The notes beneath the pieces are model-generated. The model was not told where the DNA came from. It was given only the letters and a program-made list of their open reading frames with translations, and ran no database searches. The position numbers were made by a program, and so were the translations under genes. 64,000 bases of DNA from Thalassotalea hakodatensis (GTDB lineage: Bacteria > Pseudomonadota > Gammaproteobacteria > Enterobacterales > Alteromonadaceae): the NCBI RefSeq assembly GCF_030295995.1, contig NZ_AP027365.1, positions 1,550,001 through 1,614,000 of the forward strand, written 5' to 3'. Positions 37,089-46,977 of this stretch are shown piece by piece; the stretch's first letter is position 1; the number at the start of each line of letters is the position of its first letter.

Positions 37089-37246
37089 TTATTTGCCCTC
37101 AAAATATACTGAATAGTGCTTTAACACTATAGTCTTTTTATAGCCATTGAATATTTGAGAACGCTAAACATGATGTTGAAAGTCTTAACACATTTCTTAC
37201 TTCATGATTAGCATTCATGTAGGCATACATTCAAATATTCATACCG

Positions 37247-38746
37247 TTAAGCATGGTGAGATAGCATTTCATCATGCTTAGTTAAAATGTCGTTGTTATC
37301 TTGTGGTGAAAGGGTACTTACCACAAAAATCACTATTGAACATAAGATAAAACCAGGAACAATTTCATACATTACTGAACTTAAAGATTGCCCATCTATA
37401 GTGAAAGGAGAATAAATCCAGAAAAGTACGGTTAGTGCGCCGGTGATCATTCCTGCTAACGCTGCGTTTCGAGTCATTTTTTTCCAGAACAAGCTACCGA
37501 TTACTACCGGGCCAAAAGCTGCGCCAAATCCGGCCCAAGCATTACTGACCAGAGATAGAATAGATGAGTCACGATCATAAGCTAAATAAATAGCTACTAA
37601 GGCCACTAAGAATACCGATATTCTGCCTACGAATACTTGTTGTTTATCACTGGCTTCGCGATGTAAAAAAGTTTTATAAAAATCTTCCGTTAAAGAACTT
37701 GATGTCACTAGCAATTGCGAAGAGATGGTACTCATAATCGCAGCTAAAATAGCGGCTAATAAAAAGCCAGCAATGAGAGGGTTAAATAAAATTTGAGATA
37801 ACAAAATAAAGATAGTTTCGGCATCATCTAATGCTAAGCCTGTTTTTGTCACATAAGCAATACCAGCAAAACCGGTTGCCATGGCACCAATGATGGCCAC
37901 TATCATCCAACTCATGCCGATACGGCGTGCAGTAGGCATATCTTTAACACTGCGAATTGCCATAAAACGTACAATGATGTGAGGTTGACCAAAGTAACCT
38001 AAGCCCCATGCCATAGCAGAGAAAATACCAACAACACCAACACCACTAAAGATATCTAATAGATCGGGATTAACGGCTTTAATTGTTGAGTAGGTTTCAG
38101 ACACGCCACCGATTTCATAAATAGCGACAGCAGGCACTAATACTAAAGCAACAAACATGATACAGCCCTGAACAAAATCAGTTAAACTGACCGCTAAAAA
38201 ACCACCAAAAAGTGTGTATGCCACTACAACACCCGCGGTTACATATAAACCAATTTCATAATTTAATCCGAAAGAGCTTTCAAAAAGCTTGCCGCCAGCA
38301 ACAATACCGCTTGAGGTATAAAGAGTGAAAAAAATCACGATAACGACAGAAGAAACAATTCTTAATTGCCTAGATTTATCATTAAAGCGGTTTTCAAAAA
38401 AATCAGGAAGGGTAATCGAATCATTTGCGACTTCGGTATAGGTTCTTAGTCGTGGAGCAACAATAAGGTAATTTAAAAAGGCACCTATCACTAGACCGAT
38501 CGCAATCCATAAACTACTAACGCCTGATAGGTACATTGCGCCAGGTAACCCCATTAACATCCAGCCACTCATATCAGAGGCTCCAGCAGAAAGTGCAGCA
38601 ACGCTTGGGCTTAAACTTCTACCGCCCAACATATAACCTGACACATCGCTGGTTGACTTACGATAGGCATAAAAACCAATACCAAGCATTGCAAGAAAAT
38701 ATAGGCCTAAAGAAAAAAACGTTTCAAATTCCAAAATAATTTCCAC
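37247..38746 (-). CDS. putP: Sodium/proline symporter
   Basis: Sodium-coupled high-affinity proline importer of the SSS family; 499 residues, about 13 membrane helices. The characteristic GRSLSPSVAALSAGASDMSG near residues 42-61 and WGLGYFGQPHIIVRFMAIRS match PutP; the sodium-site serines lie in AAIMSTISSQLLVTSSSLTED. It is located 158 bp upstream of putA on the same strand, with no terminator seen between, so the pair supports uptake and catabolism of proline. The upstream 381 bp holds the probable control region. Confidence 0.95.
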   Translation of the reverse strand: MEIILEFETFFSLGLYFLAMLGIGFYAYRKSTSDVSGYMLGGRSLSPSVAALSAGASDMSGWMLMGLPGAMYLSGVSSLWIAIGLVIGAFLNYLIVAPRLRTYTEVANDSITLPDFFENRFNDKSRQLRIVSSVVIVIFFTLYTSSGIVAGGKLFESSFGLNYEIGLYVTAGVVVAYTLFGGFLAVSLTDFVQGCIMFVALVLVPAVAIYEIGGVSETYSTIKAVNPDLLDIFSGVGVVGIFSAMAWGLGYFGQPHIIVRFMAIRSVKDMPTARRIGMSWMIVAIIGAMATGFAGIAYVTKTGLALDDAETIFILLSQILFNPLIAGFLLAAILAAIMSTISSQLLVTSSSLTEDFYKTFLHREASDKQQVFVGRISVFLVALVAIYLAYDRDSSILSLVSNAWAGFGAAFGPVVIGSLFWKKMTRNAALAGMITGALTVLFWIYSPFTIDGQSLSSVMYEIVPGFILCSIVIFVVSTLSPQDNNDILTKHDEMLSHHA

Positions 38747-39127
38747 CGTTGTATTTTTATTGTAAGAGTAAATTTATTATTGATACTGGTAAAGAGTATC
38801 TCTATCGATTAATCCATAACACTTTATGACGACGTACTGTAACACTACTCTTTAATATTTAACAAAGGGCAATAAATTACTTTATTGCCAGTCACTTACG
38901 TTAGTTTATAAAACATAATGCGACAGAGTTAAGTCAGATGTACTGACTAAGTTCGCAGAGTCTATCATGGCAACCTTGCTGCAATGAACTATAGAATTGA
39001 AAAAAACAGGTTTTTATATTCATAGCGCAATTATATTCGCCATTATGGTATATTTTAGTGATAAAATTTTATGGATTTTTTAATTAAAAAGCTCTTTAAG
39101 GGAACAAGGTGTTTTTGGGGACATTGA
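38747..39127. other. Divergent intergenic region putP / sigma factor
   Basis: No gene. It holds two short inverted repeats: GGCAATAAA with TTTATTGCC (38868-38889, loop TTAC) and AGTCAG with CTGACT (38932-38948, loop ATGTA). Neither is followed by a T-run, so they look more like operators or RNA hairpins than terminators. The 60 bases before the sigma gene are very AT-rich. Promoters for both genes must lie here, but I cannot assign them confidently. Confidence 0.5.
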
Positions 39128-39700
39128 ATGCAAGATAAAGTGCCGTCGAACAATAGAGTGCTAAACGCTTTCCAAGCATGTAAAGATGGCTTAGTGCGAT
39201 CTATTATGAAAATGAGCGTCGAGCCACAAGATGTAGATGATATCTTGCAGGAAACTTTTATTCGGGTTTTGCACTCTGACGAACAACAAACTATTAAATC
39301 ACCTAAAGGTTATTTGTTTGTGGTCTCTCGAAACTTGGTGCTTAAAAAGTTAATGCAACAATCTAAAGAAATTCATACCGAACTTGATGACGCTTTGTTG
39401 GAAAGTGATGGTGAGAATGTTGTCGAAAAAGAGCTATTTCAAAAGCGTAAGTTTGAACGTTTTACTCACGTGTTAAATTCGCTACCAGAGAAAAACCGTA
39501 GAGCGATACTCTTAAGAAAGCTTTATTGTTTAAGCCATAAAGAAATCGCTAAAAAAATGAATGTATCTGTCAGCTCTGTAGAAAAATATATAGCAACAGG
39601 TTTAAGGCAATGTAAACAGTCGCTTTATACACAAGGGTATGACGTGGAAAGTAATACGAATGAAAAGCAGCATCAATCAAGCGAAGAGCGTGCACAATGA
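39128..39700 (+). CDS. ECF-family RNA polymerase sigma factor (FecI-like)
   Basis: A 190-residue extracytoplasmic-function sigma factor: region 2 (DVDDILQETFIRVLHS, the -10 recognition helix, and KGYLFVVSRNLVLKKL) and region 4 (LPEKNRRAILLRKLYCLSHKEIAKKMNVSVSSVEKYIATGLRQC, written here from about residue 119 to 162; helix-turn-helix). FecI-type factors are switched on by a cognate FecR when an outer-membrane receptor binds its ligand. The next gene is a FecR homologue overlapping by 4 bp, and two TonB receptors follow, which makes the pathway assignment strong. Confidence 0.92.
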   Translation: MQDKVPSNNRVLNAFQACKDGLVRSIMKMSVEPQDVDDILQETFIRVLHSDEQQTIKSPKGYLFVVSRNLVLKKLMQQSKEIHTELDDALLESDGENVVEKELFQKRKFERFTHVLNSLPEKNRRAILLRKLYCLSHKEIAKKMNVSVSSVEKYIATGLRQCKQSLYTQGYDVESNTNEKQHQSSEERAQ

Positions 39701-40734
39701 ATTCAAGTAATAATGTAGTGCCATTACATACGGCGAATAAGATTGATGAAGAAGCATCTATTTGGCTAGTGCGATTAGATAATGGCAATTTATCTGAACA
39801 ATCGAGAAAAGAATTAAAAGCTTGGTTGGCGGCAGATGAACGTCACCAAGTCGCGTTAAAAGCGATGGCTGAAATCTGGGATGATATGGATGAAATACTC
39901 AATAATATTGATGAAAAGGCATCATCGAACAAAATTTCCTTATGGACAGTATTAAAACCCGTAACCGCACCAGTGATGCTAGCGGCAAGTATCAGTTTTA
40001 TTGCGCTTTTTATTTGGTTAATGATGCCATTAGATGTAACTAAAAACACCTATATAACGGTAAAAGGACAACAAATTGAAACCACATTTAAAGATGGTTC
40101 CATTATTCATTTAAATACTGATAGCCATATTGAAACAGAATTCTCTGCTGAGAAACGATTAGTCAAACTCATTAAAGGAGAAGCATTATTTGAGGTTGCT
40201 CATGATGCTAATCGTCCCTTTATTGTCTATGCTGGTGATCGCCTTGTACAAGCTATTGGCACTAAGTTTGTTGTTCATTTAAAGCCTAAGAATATTCAAG
40301 TTACTGTGACTGATGGTAAAGTGAAAATGTCAAAGGTTCATCCTAATGCAAACATTGCCGATATTAAAGCGCTTGATAACACTGTTATTCAAAAAGATGA
40401 TGTGTACCTTACCAAAGGTGAAAAAGCTGTGGTAGCAGATAACAAATCACCCACGCTAACACATGTTGCCTCGGAGAATATGACGCGAGAACTCTCTTGG
40501 CTTGATGGCCAATTAATTTTTGACAACGAAGCATTGTTTGACGTAATCGAAGAAATAAATCGTTATATTGATATCACTATTGTATTAAAAGAACCTTCTT
40601 TACATGATATTAAAATAAGTGGCCGTTTCGAGTTAGGTGATAGCGACGCACTCATAGAAGCATTAGAGCTTTCTTTTAATATCGAATCACAACGTCTTGG
40701 TTCCAATAAAATTTTATTGACCAAGAAAGCGTAG
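39697..40734 (+). CDS. FecR-family membrane sigma regulator
   Basis: A 345-residue single-pass inner-membrane regulator. Order: cytoplasmic N-terminal DUF4880-type domain (about 15-60; EASIWLVRLDNGNLS), one membrane helix (about 88-108), periplasmic FecR domain (about 120-220; TTFKDGSIIHLNTDSHI, KGEALFEVAHDANRPF, GTKFVVHL) and a C-terminal STN-like region (about 260-345; WLDGQLIFDNEALFDVIEEI) that in relatives contacts the receptor's signalling domain. Its ATG overlaps the sigma gene stop (ATGA). A 10-bp inverted repeat follows 45 bp after the stop. Confidence 0.92.
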   Translation: MNSSNNVVPLHTANKIDEEASIWLVRLDNGNLSEQSRKELKAWLAADERHQVALKAMAEIWDDMDEILNNIDEKASSNKISLWTVLKPVTAPVMLAASISFIALFIWLMMPLDVTKNTYITVKGQQIETTFKDGSIIHLNTDSHIETEFSAEKRLVKLIKGEALFEVAHDANRPFIVYAGDRLVQAIGTKFVVHLKPKNIQVTVTDGKVKMSKVHPNANIADIKALDNTVIQKDDVYLTKGEKAVVADNKSPTLTHVASENMTRELSWLDGQLIFDNEALFDVIEEINRYIDITIVLKEPSLHDIKISGRFELGDSDALIEALELSFNIESQRLGSNKILLTKKA

Positions 40735-40779
40735 GTAAACCCTAATATTGACAGTGATTTATCAAAATAATCATCTGTA

Positions 40780-40809
40780 ATAAGGTGTTATCAATCGACA
40801 ACACCTTAT
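40780..40809 (+). terminator. Inverted repeat after fecR-like gene (weak terminator or attenuator)
   Basis: ATAAGGTGTT (40780-40789) and AACACCTTAT (40800-40809) form a perfect 10-bp stem. It is followed by CCTCCTATTTT rather than an immediate T-run, so it may terminate only partially before the receptor gene. Confidence 0.5.
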
Positions 40810-41027
40810 CCTCCTATTTTGCTACTTAACCTATCTTCGGAAGGTTTATTTTTTCAAGGTTAGGTACACACAAAATATACCGTCGTTGATATTCAATTAA
40901 AGGAAATTGTAAAAAATTTTACGGTTTTTTCCTTCATCCTACTCTTTAGTTTAGGTTGCACATTATTCTATTAACTAAAGCAACTCATTAAAGAAGATAA
41001 AACTATAAATACTAGGAAGGAAATAAC

Positions 41028-43613
41028 ATGTCTACTAAGTTTCGCACCGGAGCGCTGGCACTTGCTGTCAGTATGGCTCTTGGCAATACCTCTGTATATG
41101 CAGAAGAAGATAACTCACAAAAAGCAAAAGAAAAAAAAGTTGAACGCATCGCGGTTGTAGGGACACGAAGTGCACCACGCTCAGTTGATGACTCGCCAGT
41201 ACCCATTGATTTAATTGGCGCTGAAGAGTTAGAAAGGTCGGGTAATACCGATATGTTAGAACTCTTAAAAGGTACAGTTCCTTCTTTAAACGTGCATGCT
41301 ATGCCAATTTCTGATGCAGCAAGTTTGGTAAGACCTGCGAACCTTCGTGGCTTATCGGCAGACAGTACGTTAATTTTAGTAAATGGCAAACGTCGTCACC
41401 GTTCTTCAGTGATCGCTTTGCTTGGTGGTGGTATTAATGATGGTGCACAAGGACCTGATATTTCAGTGATCCCAAGTGCTGCGCTTAGACAAGTTGAAGT
41501 GTTACGTGATGGTGCTGCAGCGCAATATGGTTCAGATGCTATTGCGGGTGTAATGAACTTTGTTTTAAAAGATGATTCAGAAGGGGGATCATTAACGGTT
41601 CGTCATGGTTCGTATTACGAAGGTGATGGCGATACTACCGAAATAAACGGTAATATCGGTATGGAATTAACCCGTGATGGTTTTGCTAATTTAAGCTTTC
41701 AATATAAAAATGCAGATGCAACCAGCCGAAGTGTACAACGCCCTGATGCTCAAAGCCTGATTGATGCTGGTAACACTAACGTTTCTGAATTAGCCCAAAT
41801 TTGGGGGACACCAGAAATTAATGATGACATCACTATTTTTGGTAACTTTGGTTTAGACCTGGGTAAGGGCCGTGAAGCTTATATGTTTGGTAATTATGCC
41901 GAACGTAGTGTACGCGGTGGTTTCTATTTCCGTAATCCTCAGCTTCGCGGTGGCGTATTCTCGAATGACGGCGGTGAAACATTGCTCATTGCTGATATGG
42001 ATGGCTTAAATAATGGTATAGAATGCCCAACGGTAAACATCACCACTGATAATGTGTTAGATCAAGCCGATTATGGGTTAATTGCTGATCCTAATACGCC
42101 TGTCGGTCAAAACTGTTTTGCTTTTAATGAAATGGTGCCGGGTGGATTTACTCCTAATTTCGGTGGTACGGTTATAGATACTGCGATCACTATGGGGACG
42201 CGTGGTGAACTTTCAGATACGTTATCTTATGATATTAGTGGTTCAGTAGGGCGTAACGAATCAAGTTATGTTATTTATAACACGGTAAATGCGTCATTAG
42301 GCCCAGATACACCGCGTGACTTTTCACCAGGTAAACACATTCAACTTGAAAAATTCTTTAACGTAGATTTAGTCAAAGAACTTGATGTAGGTTTAGATTT
42401 GCCACTTATTATTGCAGGTGGTTATGAATATCATCAAGAAACTTTTGAAGTAATTGCTGGTGATTTAGAGTCTTTTACGGCAGGTCCGTTAACGAGTCAA
42501 GGCTTTGGTATTGGCTCAAATGGTTTTCCTGGGTTTAAACCTTCAGCCGCTGGTGAATTTTCTCGTCAAAACTATGCGTTATATGTTGATGTTGAAGCAC
42601 AATATACAGACAGTTTTTTAATGGGCTATGCATTACGCTATGAAGATTATAGTACGTTTGGAGACACCACAAACTATAAAGTAACCGCGCAATATGATAT
42701 CTCTTCTGATTTTTCATTACGTGGCTCTATCAGCTCAGGCTTTCGTGCGCCTACTGTAGGACAAGCTAATTATGCAAACGTACAAACGAACTTGGATGGC
42801 GGTGTATTGGTTGATTCTGCGTTATTGCCACCTTCTAACCCAGTTGCAACCCAATTAGGGGCTACTGAGCTCACACCTGAAGAGTCTCAAAGTATGGCAT
42901 TTGGTGCGGTTTGGACAATTGATGAATTTCATTTCACGCTTGATTATTACAACATTGAGGTAACAGATCGTGTATCTCAATCCGCTAAATATAATTTAAG
43001 TGATAGTGACAAAGCCAAGTTAAAAGCTGATGGTGTGCCAAACGTAGATTCAATTCAGCAAGTAAGTTTCTTTACCAATGATTTTGATACCACAACAGAG
43101 GGTATTGATTTTATTGCGAATTATACAACTGATTTACTAGACGGTAGCTCAGTGTTTAGTCTTGCTTATAACTGGAATGAAACGACGGTAGACAAATACA
43201 CAGCTGTCACCGGTGAAGGTAAAGTTTCTCGTTTAGAAAATGACCTACCAAACCATCGTGCTACTTTTACCTGGGGTCAAAGTTGGGATGATATCAATAT
43301 GTTTACGCGTGTAAATTATTTTGGTGAATTCCAAGGTGTTCATGTTGATTGGATCGGAACTCCGGATGCACCCGGAACCGAAATTAATGCTGATGCTGAA
43401 GTGACTGTAGATGTAGAAGTGACATATCATGCGACAGAATCGTTCAGTGTGAGTATTAGTGCGCAAAATATCTTTGACGTTTACCCAAGCGAACTAGATT
43501 TTGAAAAGCAAACGGGGTCACCAAATAATAGCTGGGGCGGTAAGTATTATGAAACATCACCATTTGGTTTTAATGGTGGATTCTACTACGCAAAAGCAAC
43601 GTATAAATTTTAA
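41028..43613 (+). CDS. TonB-dependent outer-membrane receptor without signalling domain
   Basis: Outer-membrane active transporter of 861 residues: signal peptide (about 1-25, ending VYA), a TonB-box-like stretch (VERIAVVGTR), a plug (about 55-170; SLVRPANLRGLSADSTLILV, VEVLRDGAAAQYGSDAIAG) and a 22-strand barrel ending in the aromatic terminus ATYKF. A cysteine pair (ECPTV and NCFAF) is shared with the next receptor. Mature protein starts directly with the TonB box, so it has no STN domain. AGGAAGG precedes the ATG. Ligand unknown; the nearby FecI/FecR-type pair suggests a siderophore or other complex. Confidence 0.92.
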   Translation: MSTKFRTGALALAVSMALGNTSVYAEEDNSQKAKEKKVERIAVVGTRSAPRSVDDSPVPIDLIGAEELERSGNTDMLELLKGTVPSLNVHAMPISDAASLVRPANLRGLSADSTLILVNGKRRHRSSVIALLGGGINDGAQGPDISVIPSAALRQVEVLRDGAAAQYGSDAIAGVMNFVLKDDSEGGSLTVRHGSYYEGDGDTTEINGNIGMELTRDGFANLSFQYKNADATSRSVQRPDAQSLIDAGNTNVSELAQIWGTPEINDDITIFGNFGLDLGKGREAYMFGNYAERSVRGGFYFRNPQLRGGVFSNDGGETLLIADMDGLNNGIECPTVNITTDNVLDQADYGLIADPNTPVGQNCFAFNEMVPGGFTPNFGGTVIDTAITMGTRGELSDTLSYDISGSVGRNESSYVIYNTVNASLGPDTPRDFSPGKHIQLEKFFNVDLVKELDVGLDLPLIIAGGYEYHQETFEVIAGDLESFTAGPLTSQGFGIGSNGFPGFKPSAAGEFSRQNYALYVDVEAQYTDSFLMGYALRYEDYSTFGDTTNYKVTAQYDISSDFSLRGSISSGFRAPTVGQANYANVQTNLDGGVLVDSALLPPSNPVATQLGATELTPEESQSMAFGAVWTIDEFHFTLDYYNIEVTDRVSQSAKYNLSDSDKAKLKADGVPNVDSIQQVSFFTNDFDTTTEGIDFIANYTTDLLDGSSVFSLAYNWNETTVDKYTAVTGEGKVSRLENDLPNHRATFTWGQSWDDINMFTRVNYFGEFQGVHVDWIGTPDAPGTEINADAEVTVDVEVTYHATESFSVSISAQNIFDVYPSELDFEKQTGSPNNSWGGKYYETSPFGFNGGFYYAKATYKF

Positions 43614-44025
43614 TAAATTAAAATTTATTTAGTGAGGGGCTGTTGATCTTTTGAGATTAAATTTTCTTCGAACTAAACGCGAAAGTTCAACAGGCCCTAG
43701 ATAAAAAATCTCAGCAACAGCTGGGATTTTTTATCTTTAGAGAATAATAATCTACCGATAAAAATCAACATGTTCTCAGCTATGGTCGAATGTCTAATCT
43801 GATGCTAAGATGACTAAACAAGGTTTAATTTAGGGTTAGCAGTAGAGTGATACTGGTAAAGTTAGTTTCTTCATGATATTTCAAAAAATAATAATAAAGG
43901 GCTGCATTCGCCATTTTCTCTTAAAAATTAGTCTTTATTTGATTGTTTGATTAGATGAGAATTAAACAATGCATTTAATACCACGACTCTGTGTGAACGC
44001 TAACTGGCAGCGAGCAAAATCTTAA
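43614..44025. other. Intergenic region between the two TonB receptors
   Basis: No gene. It contains an imperfect 17-bp inverted repeat (GGGGCTGTTGATCTTTT at 43636-43652 and GAAAGTTCAACAGGCCC at 43681-43697, 14 of 17 paired), which looks like a remnant of a mobile-element end or MITE, followed by a strong terminator. The last 290 bases, before the second receptor gene, must hold its promoter; I recognised no Fur box. Confidence 0.55.
43700..43735 (+). terminator. Rho-independent terminator after the first TonB receptor
   Basis: GATAAAAAATC-CAGC pairs with GCTG-GATTTTTTATC around an AACA loop, giving a long stem with an A-run and T-run. It separates the two receptor genes into different transcripts. 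Confidence 0.88.
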
Positions 44026-46926
44026 GTGGTTAGTTGTCGATTATCCTACTATAAGCGGTTACGCCTCTCGTATGTTAATTTTGTTGTTTTCTTATTATTT
44101 AGTGTAGGTGTTATAAAAAACGTTCAAGCTTCAGAGCGTTATCGATTTAACATTCCTGCTACGCAAGCATCAGAAGCGTTAGATAAGCTAGCAGAAGTCT
44201 CAGGGTATTCACTTCTTTATCCCTTTAGTGATTCCGTTGTTATTATGACTAACCCATTGATAGGTAGTTATTCCATCAAAGAAGCGTTAGTGACATTATT
44301 GCTTAATACGCCGTTAAATGCTGTTGCCACCGATAAACAAGTTATTGCGGTATCAGCTACCTTAGATTATCGCAAAACAAACGCAAGGCAAACTTCGTCA
44401 ATAGATGCTTTAGCAAACATTCACTCTAAAGACTCCAAACAAAACAAAACCACAAAAAAAACCAAAGCAGAGCGTATTCAAATTATCGGCTCTCGGCGTA
44501 ATAATCGCTCTCCTGGCGGAGCTCTTGCGCCACTTGATGTAATTTCTAACCAAGCACTCGCAACAAAAGGTAGTAATGATATTATTACGACGCTATCAAA
44601 TATAATTCCTTCCTATAATGCGAGACAAGAAGCGATTAGCGATGCTGGTACTATGGTTAGGCCTGCGAACCTAAGGGGACTTCCTACTGATAGCATGTTA
44701 GTGCTGGTAAACGGTAAACGACGTCATCGTAGCGGTGTGATTTATGAGTTCATTTCAGGGTTAAATGTAGGTGCGCATGGCGTTGATTTAGAACCAATTC
44801 CTAGTATTGCCCTTCGAAGTGTTGAAATATTAAGAGATGGTGCAACGGCGCAATACGGCTCTGATGCAATTGCTGGCGTGATAAATTTTCGTTTAGAAGA
44901 TAGTGCAACGATACGAAAAATTGAAATGCGAACAGGTCAATATTATGCAGGCGACGGTGTTAAAGTTGAATTAGCTGGTATTTTAGGCACAAGCATTGGT
45001 GATGAGGGGAGCGCTAATTTCTCATTTGAGCTTTCTGACAGTGAAGCAACTTCACGTGGCATTCAGGACCCTGCCGTTCAACAGTTAATTGAGAGTGGTG
45101 TTAACCCTGATGACATTCGAAACCCTGTTGTTGACTGGGGAGCTCCTGAAATAATGGATAATATAAAATTATTTACCAATATGGCCTTTGATGTAAGCGA
45201 AAGTGAAAATTACAAACAACTTTATATCTTTGGTAATTGGGCACAACGCGATATTGATGGTAGTTTTTTTTACCGAAATCCTAACACTCGAGCGAATGTT
45301 TACACTAACCCCCAAAGTGGAGCTCGCTTGTTTTATGATATGACAGATAACAATACTGGTAATTGTCCAACGCCGACAATTCCAGGGGCGGCAGGAGATG
45401 CAGAGGCTTTAACTGCTGTTGCTGAAAATAATAACTGTTTCGCGTTTAACGAATTGTTTCCGGGCGGCTTTACCCCAAGGTTTGGTGGTAGAGTAACAGA
45501 TGCGAGCTTAGCTGCTGGTATTCGTGGAGCAGAAGTTATCAATGAAGTTGAATTGACCTATGACATGAGTATGGTGTTAGGAAAAAATGAAATTAACTAC
45601 CAGCTGCGAAATAGTGTTAATGCATCATTAGGAGAGCTTTCTCCTACATCATTTGAATTAGGCTCGCAAATTCAAACAGAAGCAGTGTTAAATGTAGATT
45701 TCACTTACCCTATTGATTTAGGTTTTGAATCTGAACTAAATGTTGCATTTGGTTATCAGCATCATTTGGAGCAATTTGAAGTGGTTGCCGGTGATCGTGC
45801 TTCATATCAAACGGGCCCATTTACTAGTGAAGGAGAGGCGATTGGTGCAAATGGCTTTCCCGGCTTTTCCCCTGAGACTGCTGAAATAAACGATAGAAAC
45901 TCGAATGCATTTTATTTAGATGTGGAAGGGGATATCACCGAAGCATTGTCAATTTCGCTAGCGATGAGATATGAAGATATTGGCGAAATAGGCGATACCC
46001 TTGATGGCAAATTGTCGGCACGGTTACAAATTGACGATAGCATAGCATTGCGCTCAACCATCAGTAATGGTTTTAGAGCTCCTACGGTAGGACAATCAAC
46101 ACTGCAACGTATATCAACATCAAATTCAATTATTAATGATGTGGTTGTTCAACAACGCTCTCAACTTGTGAGTGCGTTGAGTCCAATTGCTTCAGCTCGC
46201 TCTGGCGGAGAACTTGAACCAGAGAAAGCCACTAGTTTCGGTGTCGGTCTATTATCTGAGATAAGCGGCATCAATATTACTCTTGATTACTTTTATATAG
46301 ATATTGATGATCGAATTTCACTTTTTACTAGTAAAATAGTCGCTGCAGATGCACCTTTGTTAGTCGCTTCAGAAGTACAACCTAACGTCACTAATATTCA
46401 GTATTATGCAAATGACTTTAACTCAATTACGCAGGGAGTTGATTTGGTTGCAAGCCTGCCTTTTGAATTTGAACACGCCCAACACCTACTGTCGCTTGCC
46501 TATAACTATACTGATACTCAACTAGAAGTGACGAACTCAAAAAGCCCAATTGCTAACGGAAATGTACGTAAAGAACGTGAACATGGTGTACCAAAAACTC
46601 GCGGTATTTTCACCTATTCTGTATCAAAGGGCGGCATAAAAGCCATGGCGCGTATTAACTATTATGGTAGCTTTTATAATGCGCAATTTAACGATGTGAC
46701 TCTGCTTGAAAAAGTTGACGCAAGCGTGATCACTGACGTTGAAGTCTCTTATAACATTTCTGATAATCTTAATATTGCGATAGGCGCTAAAAATATTTTT
46801 GACGTGTACCCTGAAGAATACAGTGAGGGTCGAAAAGCTGGCTTCCTAGGCGCAATTTATCCGGTAAACTCTCCTGCAGGTTTTAATGGTGGTCAATATT
46901 ACTTGCATGTTGGTTGGAAGTTTTAA
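44026..46926 (+). CDS. TonB-dependent receptor with STN signalling domain (FecA-type transducer)
   Basis: A 966-residue outer-membrane receptor: signal peptide (about 1-35, ending VQA), an STN domain (about 38-112; FNIPATQASEALDKLAEVSG, SYSIKEALVTLLLNTPL), a linker rich in T and K, a TonB-box-like stretch (RIQIIGSRR), plug (NLRGLPTDSMLVLVNGKRR) and barrel ending HVGWKF. It is clearly paralogous to the preceding receptor (shared NCFAFNE and PGGFTP segments). The STN domain marks it as the probable signal source for the FecR/sigma pair. The start is a GTG at 44026 with only a weak upstream AAG; no ATG lies before the signal peptide. Confidence 0.9.
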   Translation: MVSCRLSYYKRLRLSYVNFVVFLLFSVGVIKNVQASERYRFNIPATQASEALDKLAEVSGYSLLYPFSDSVVIMTNPLIGSYSIKEALVTLLLNTPLNAVATDKQVIAVSATLDYRKTNARQTSSIDALANIHSKDSKQNKTTKKTKAERIQIIGSRRNNRSPGGALAPLDVISNQALATKGSNDIITTLSNIIPSYNARQEAISDAGTMVRPANLRGLPTDSMLVLVNGKRRHRSGVIYEFISGLNVGAHGVDLEPIPSIALRSVEILRDGATAQYGSDAIAGVINFRLEDSATIRKIEMRTGQYYAGDGVKVELAGILGTSIGDEGSANFSFELSDSEATSRGIQDPAVQQLIESGVNPDDIRNPVVDWGAPEIMDNIKLFTNMAFDVSESENYKQLYIFGNWAQRDIDGSFFYRNPNTRANVYTNPQSGARLFYDMTDNNTGNCPTPTIPGAAGDAEALTAVAENNNCFAFNELFPGGFTPRFGGRVTDASLAAGIRGAEVINEVELTYDMSMVLGKNEINYQLRNSVNASLGELSPTSFELGSQIQTEAVLNVDFTYPIDLGFESELNVAFGYQHHLEQFEVVAGDRASYQTGPFTSEGEAIGANGFPGFSPETAEINDRNSNAFYLDVEGDITEALSISLAMRYEDIGEIGDTLDGKLSARLQIDDSIALRSTISNGFRAPTVGQSTLQRISTSNSIINDVVVQQRSQLVSALSPIASARSGGELEPEKATSFGVGLLSEISGINITLDYFYIDIDDRISLFTSKIVAADAPLLVASEVQPNVTNIQYYANDFNSITQGVDLVASLPFEFEHAQHLLSLAYNYTDTQLEVTNSKSPIANGNVRKEREHGVPKTRGIFTYSVSKGGIKAMARINYYGSFYNAQFNDVTLLEKVDASVITDVEVSYNISDNLNIAIGAKNIFDVYPEEYSEGRKAGFLGAIYPVNSPAGFNGGQYYLHVGWKF

Positions 46927-46952
46927 TTTCCTGTTAGCAGTCAAACACTCAA

Positions 46953-46977
46953 AGTACCAGTTAGAATGACTGGTACT
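46953..46977. terminator. Inverted repeat between convergent genes
   Basis: AGTACCAGT and ACTGGTACT form a perfect 9-bp stem with a 7-base loop. There is no T-run, so termination is uncertain; its position between the receptor gene and the DUF4426 gene is suggestive. Confidence 0.4.

Noticed and set aside
38747-39127. Fur box or PutA/PutR operator in the putP/sigma spacer
   Set aside because: No stretch resembles the 19-bp Fur consensus, and the short inverted repeats do not match a motif I know.
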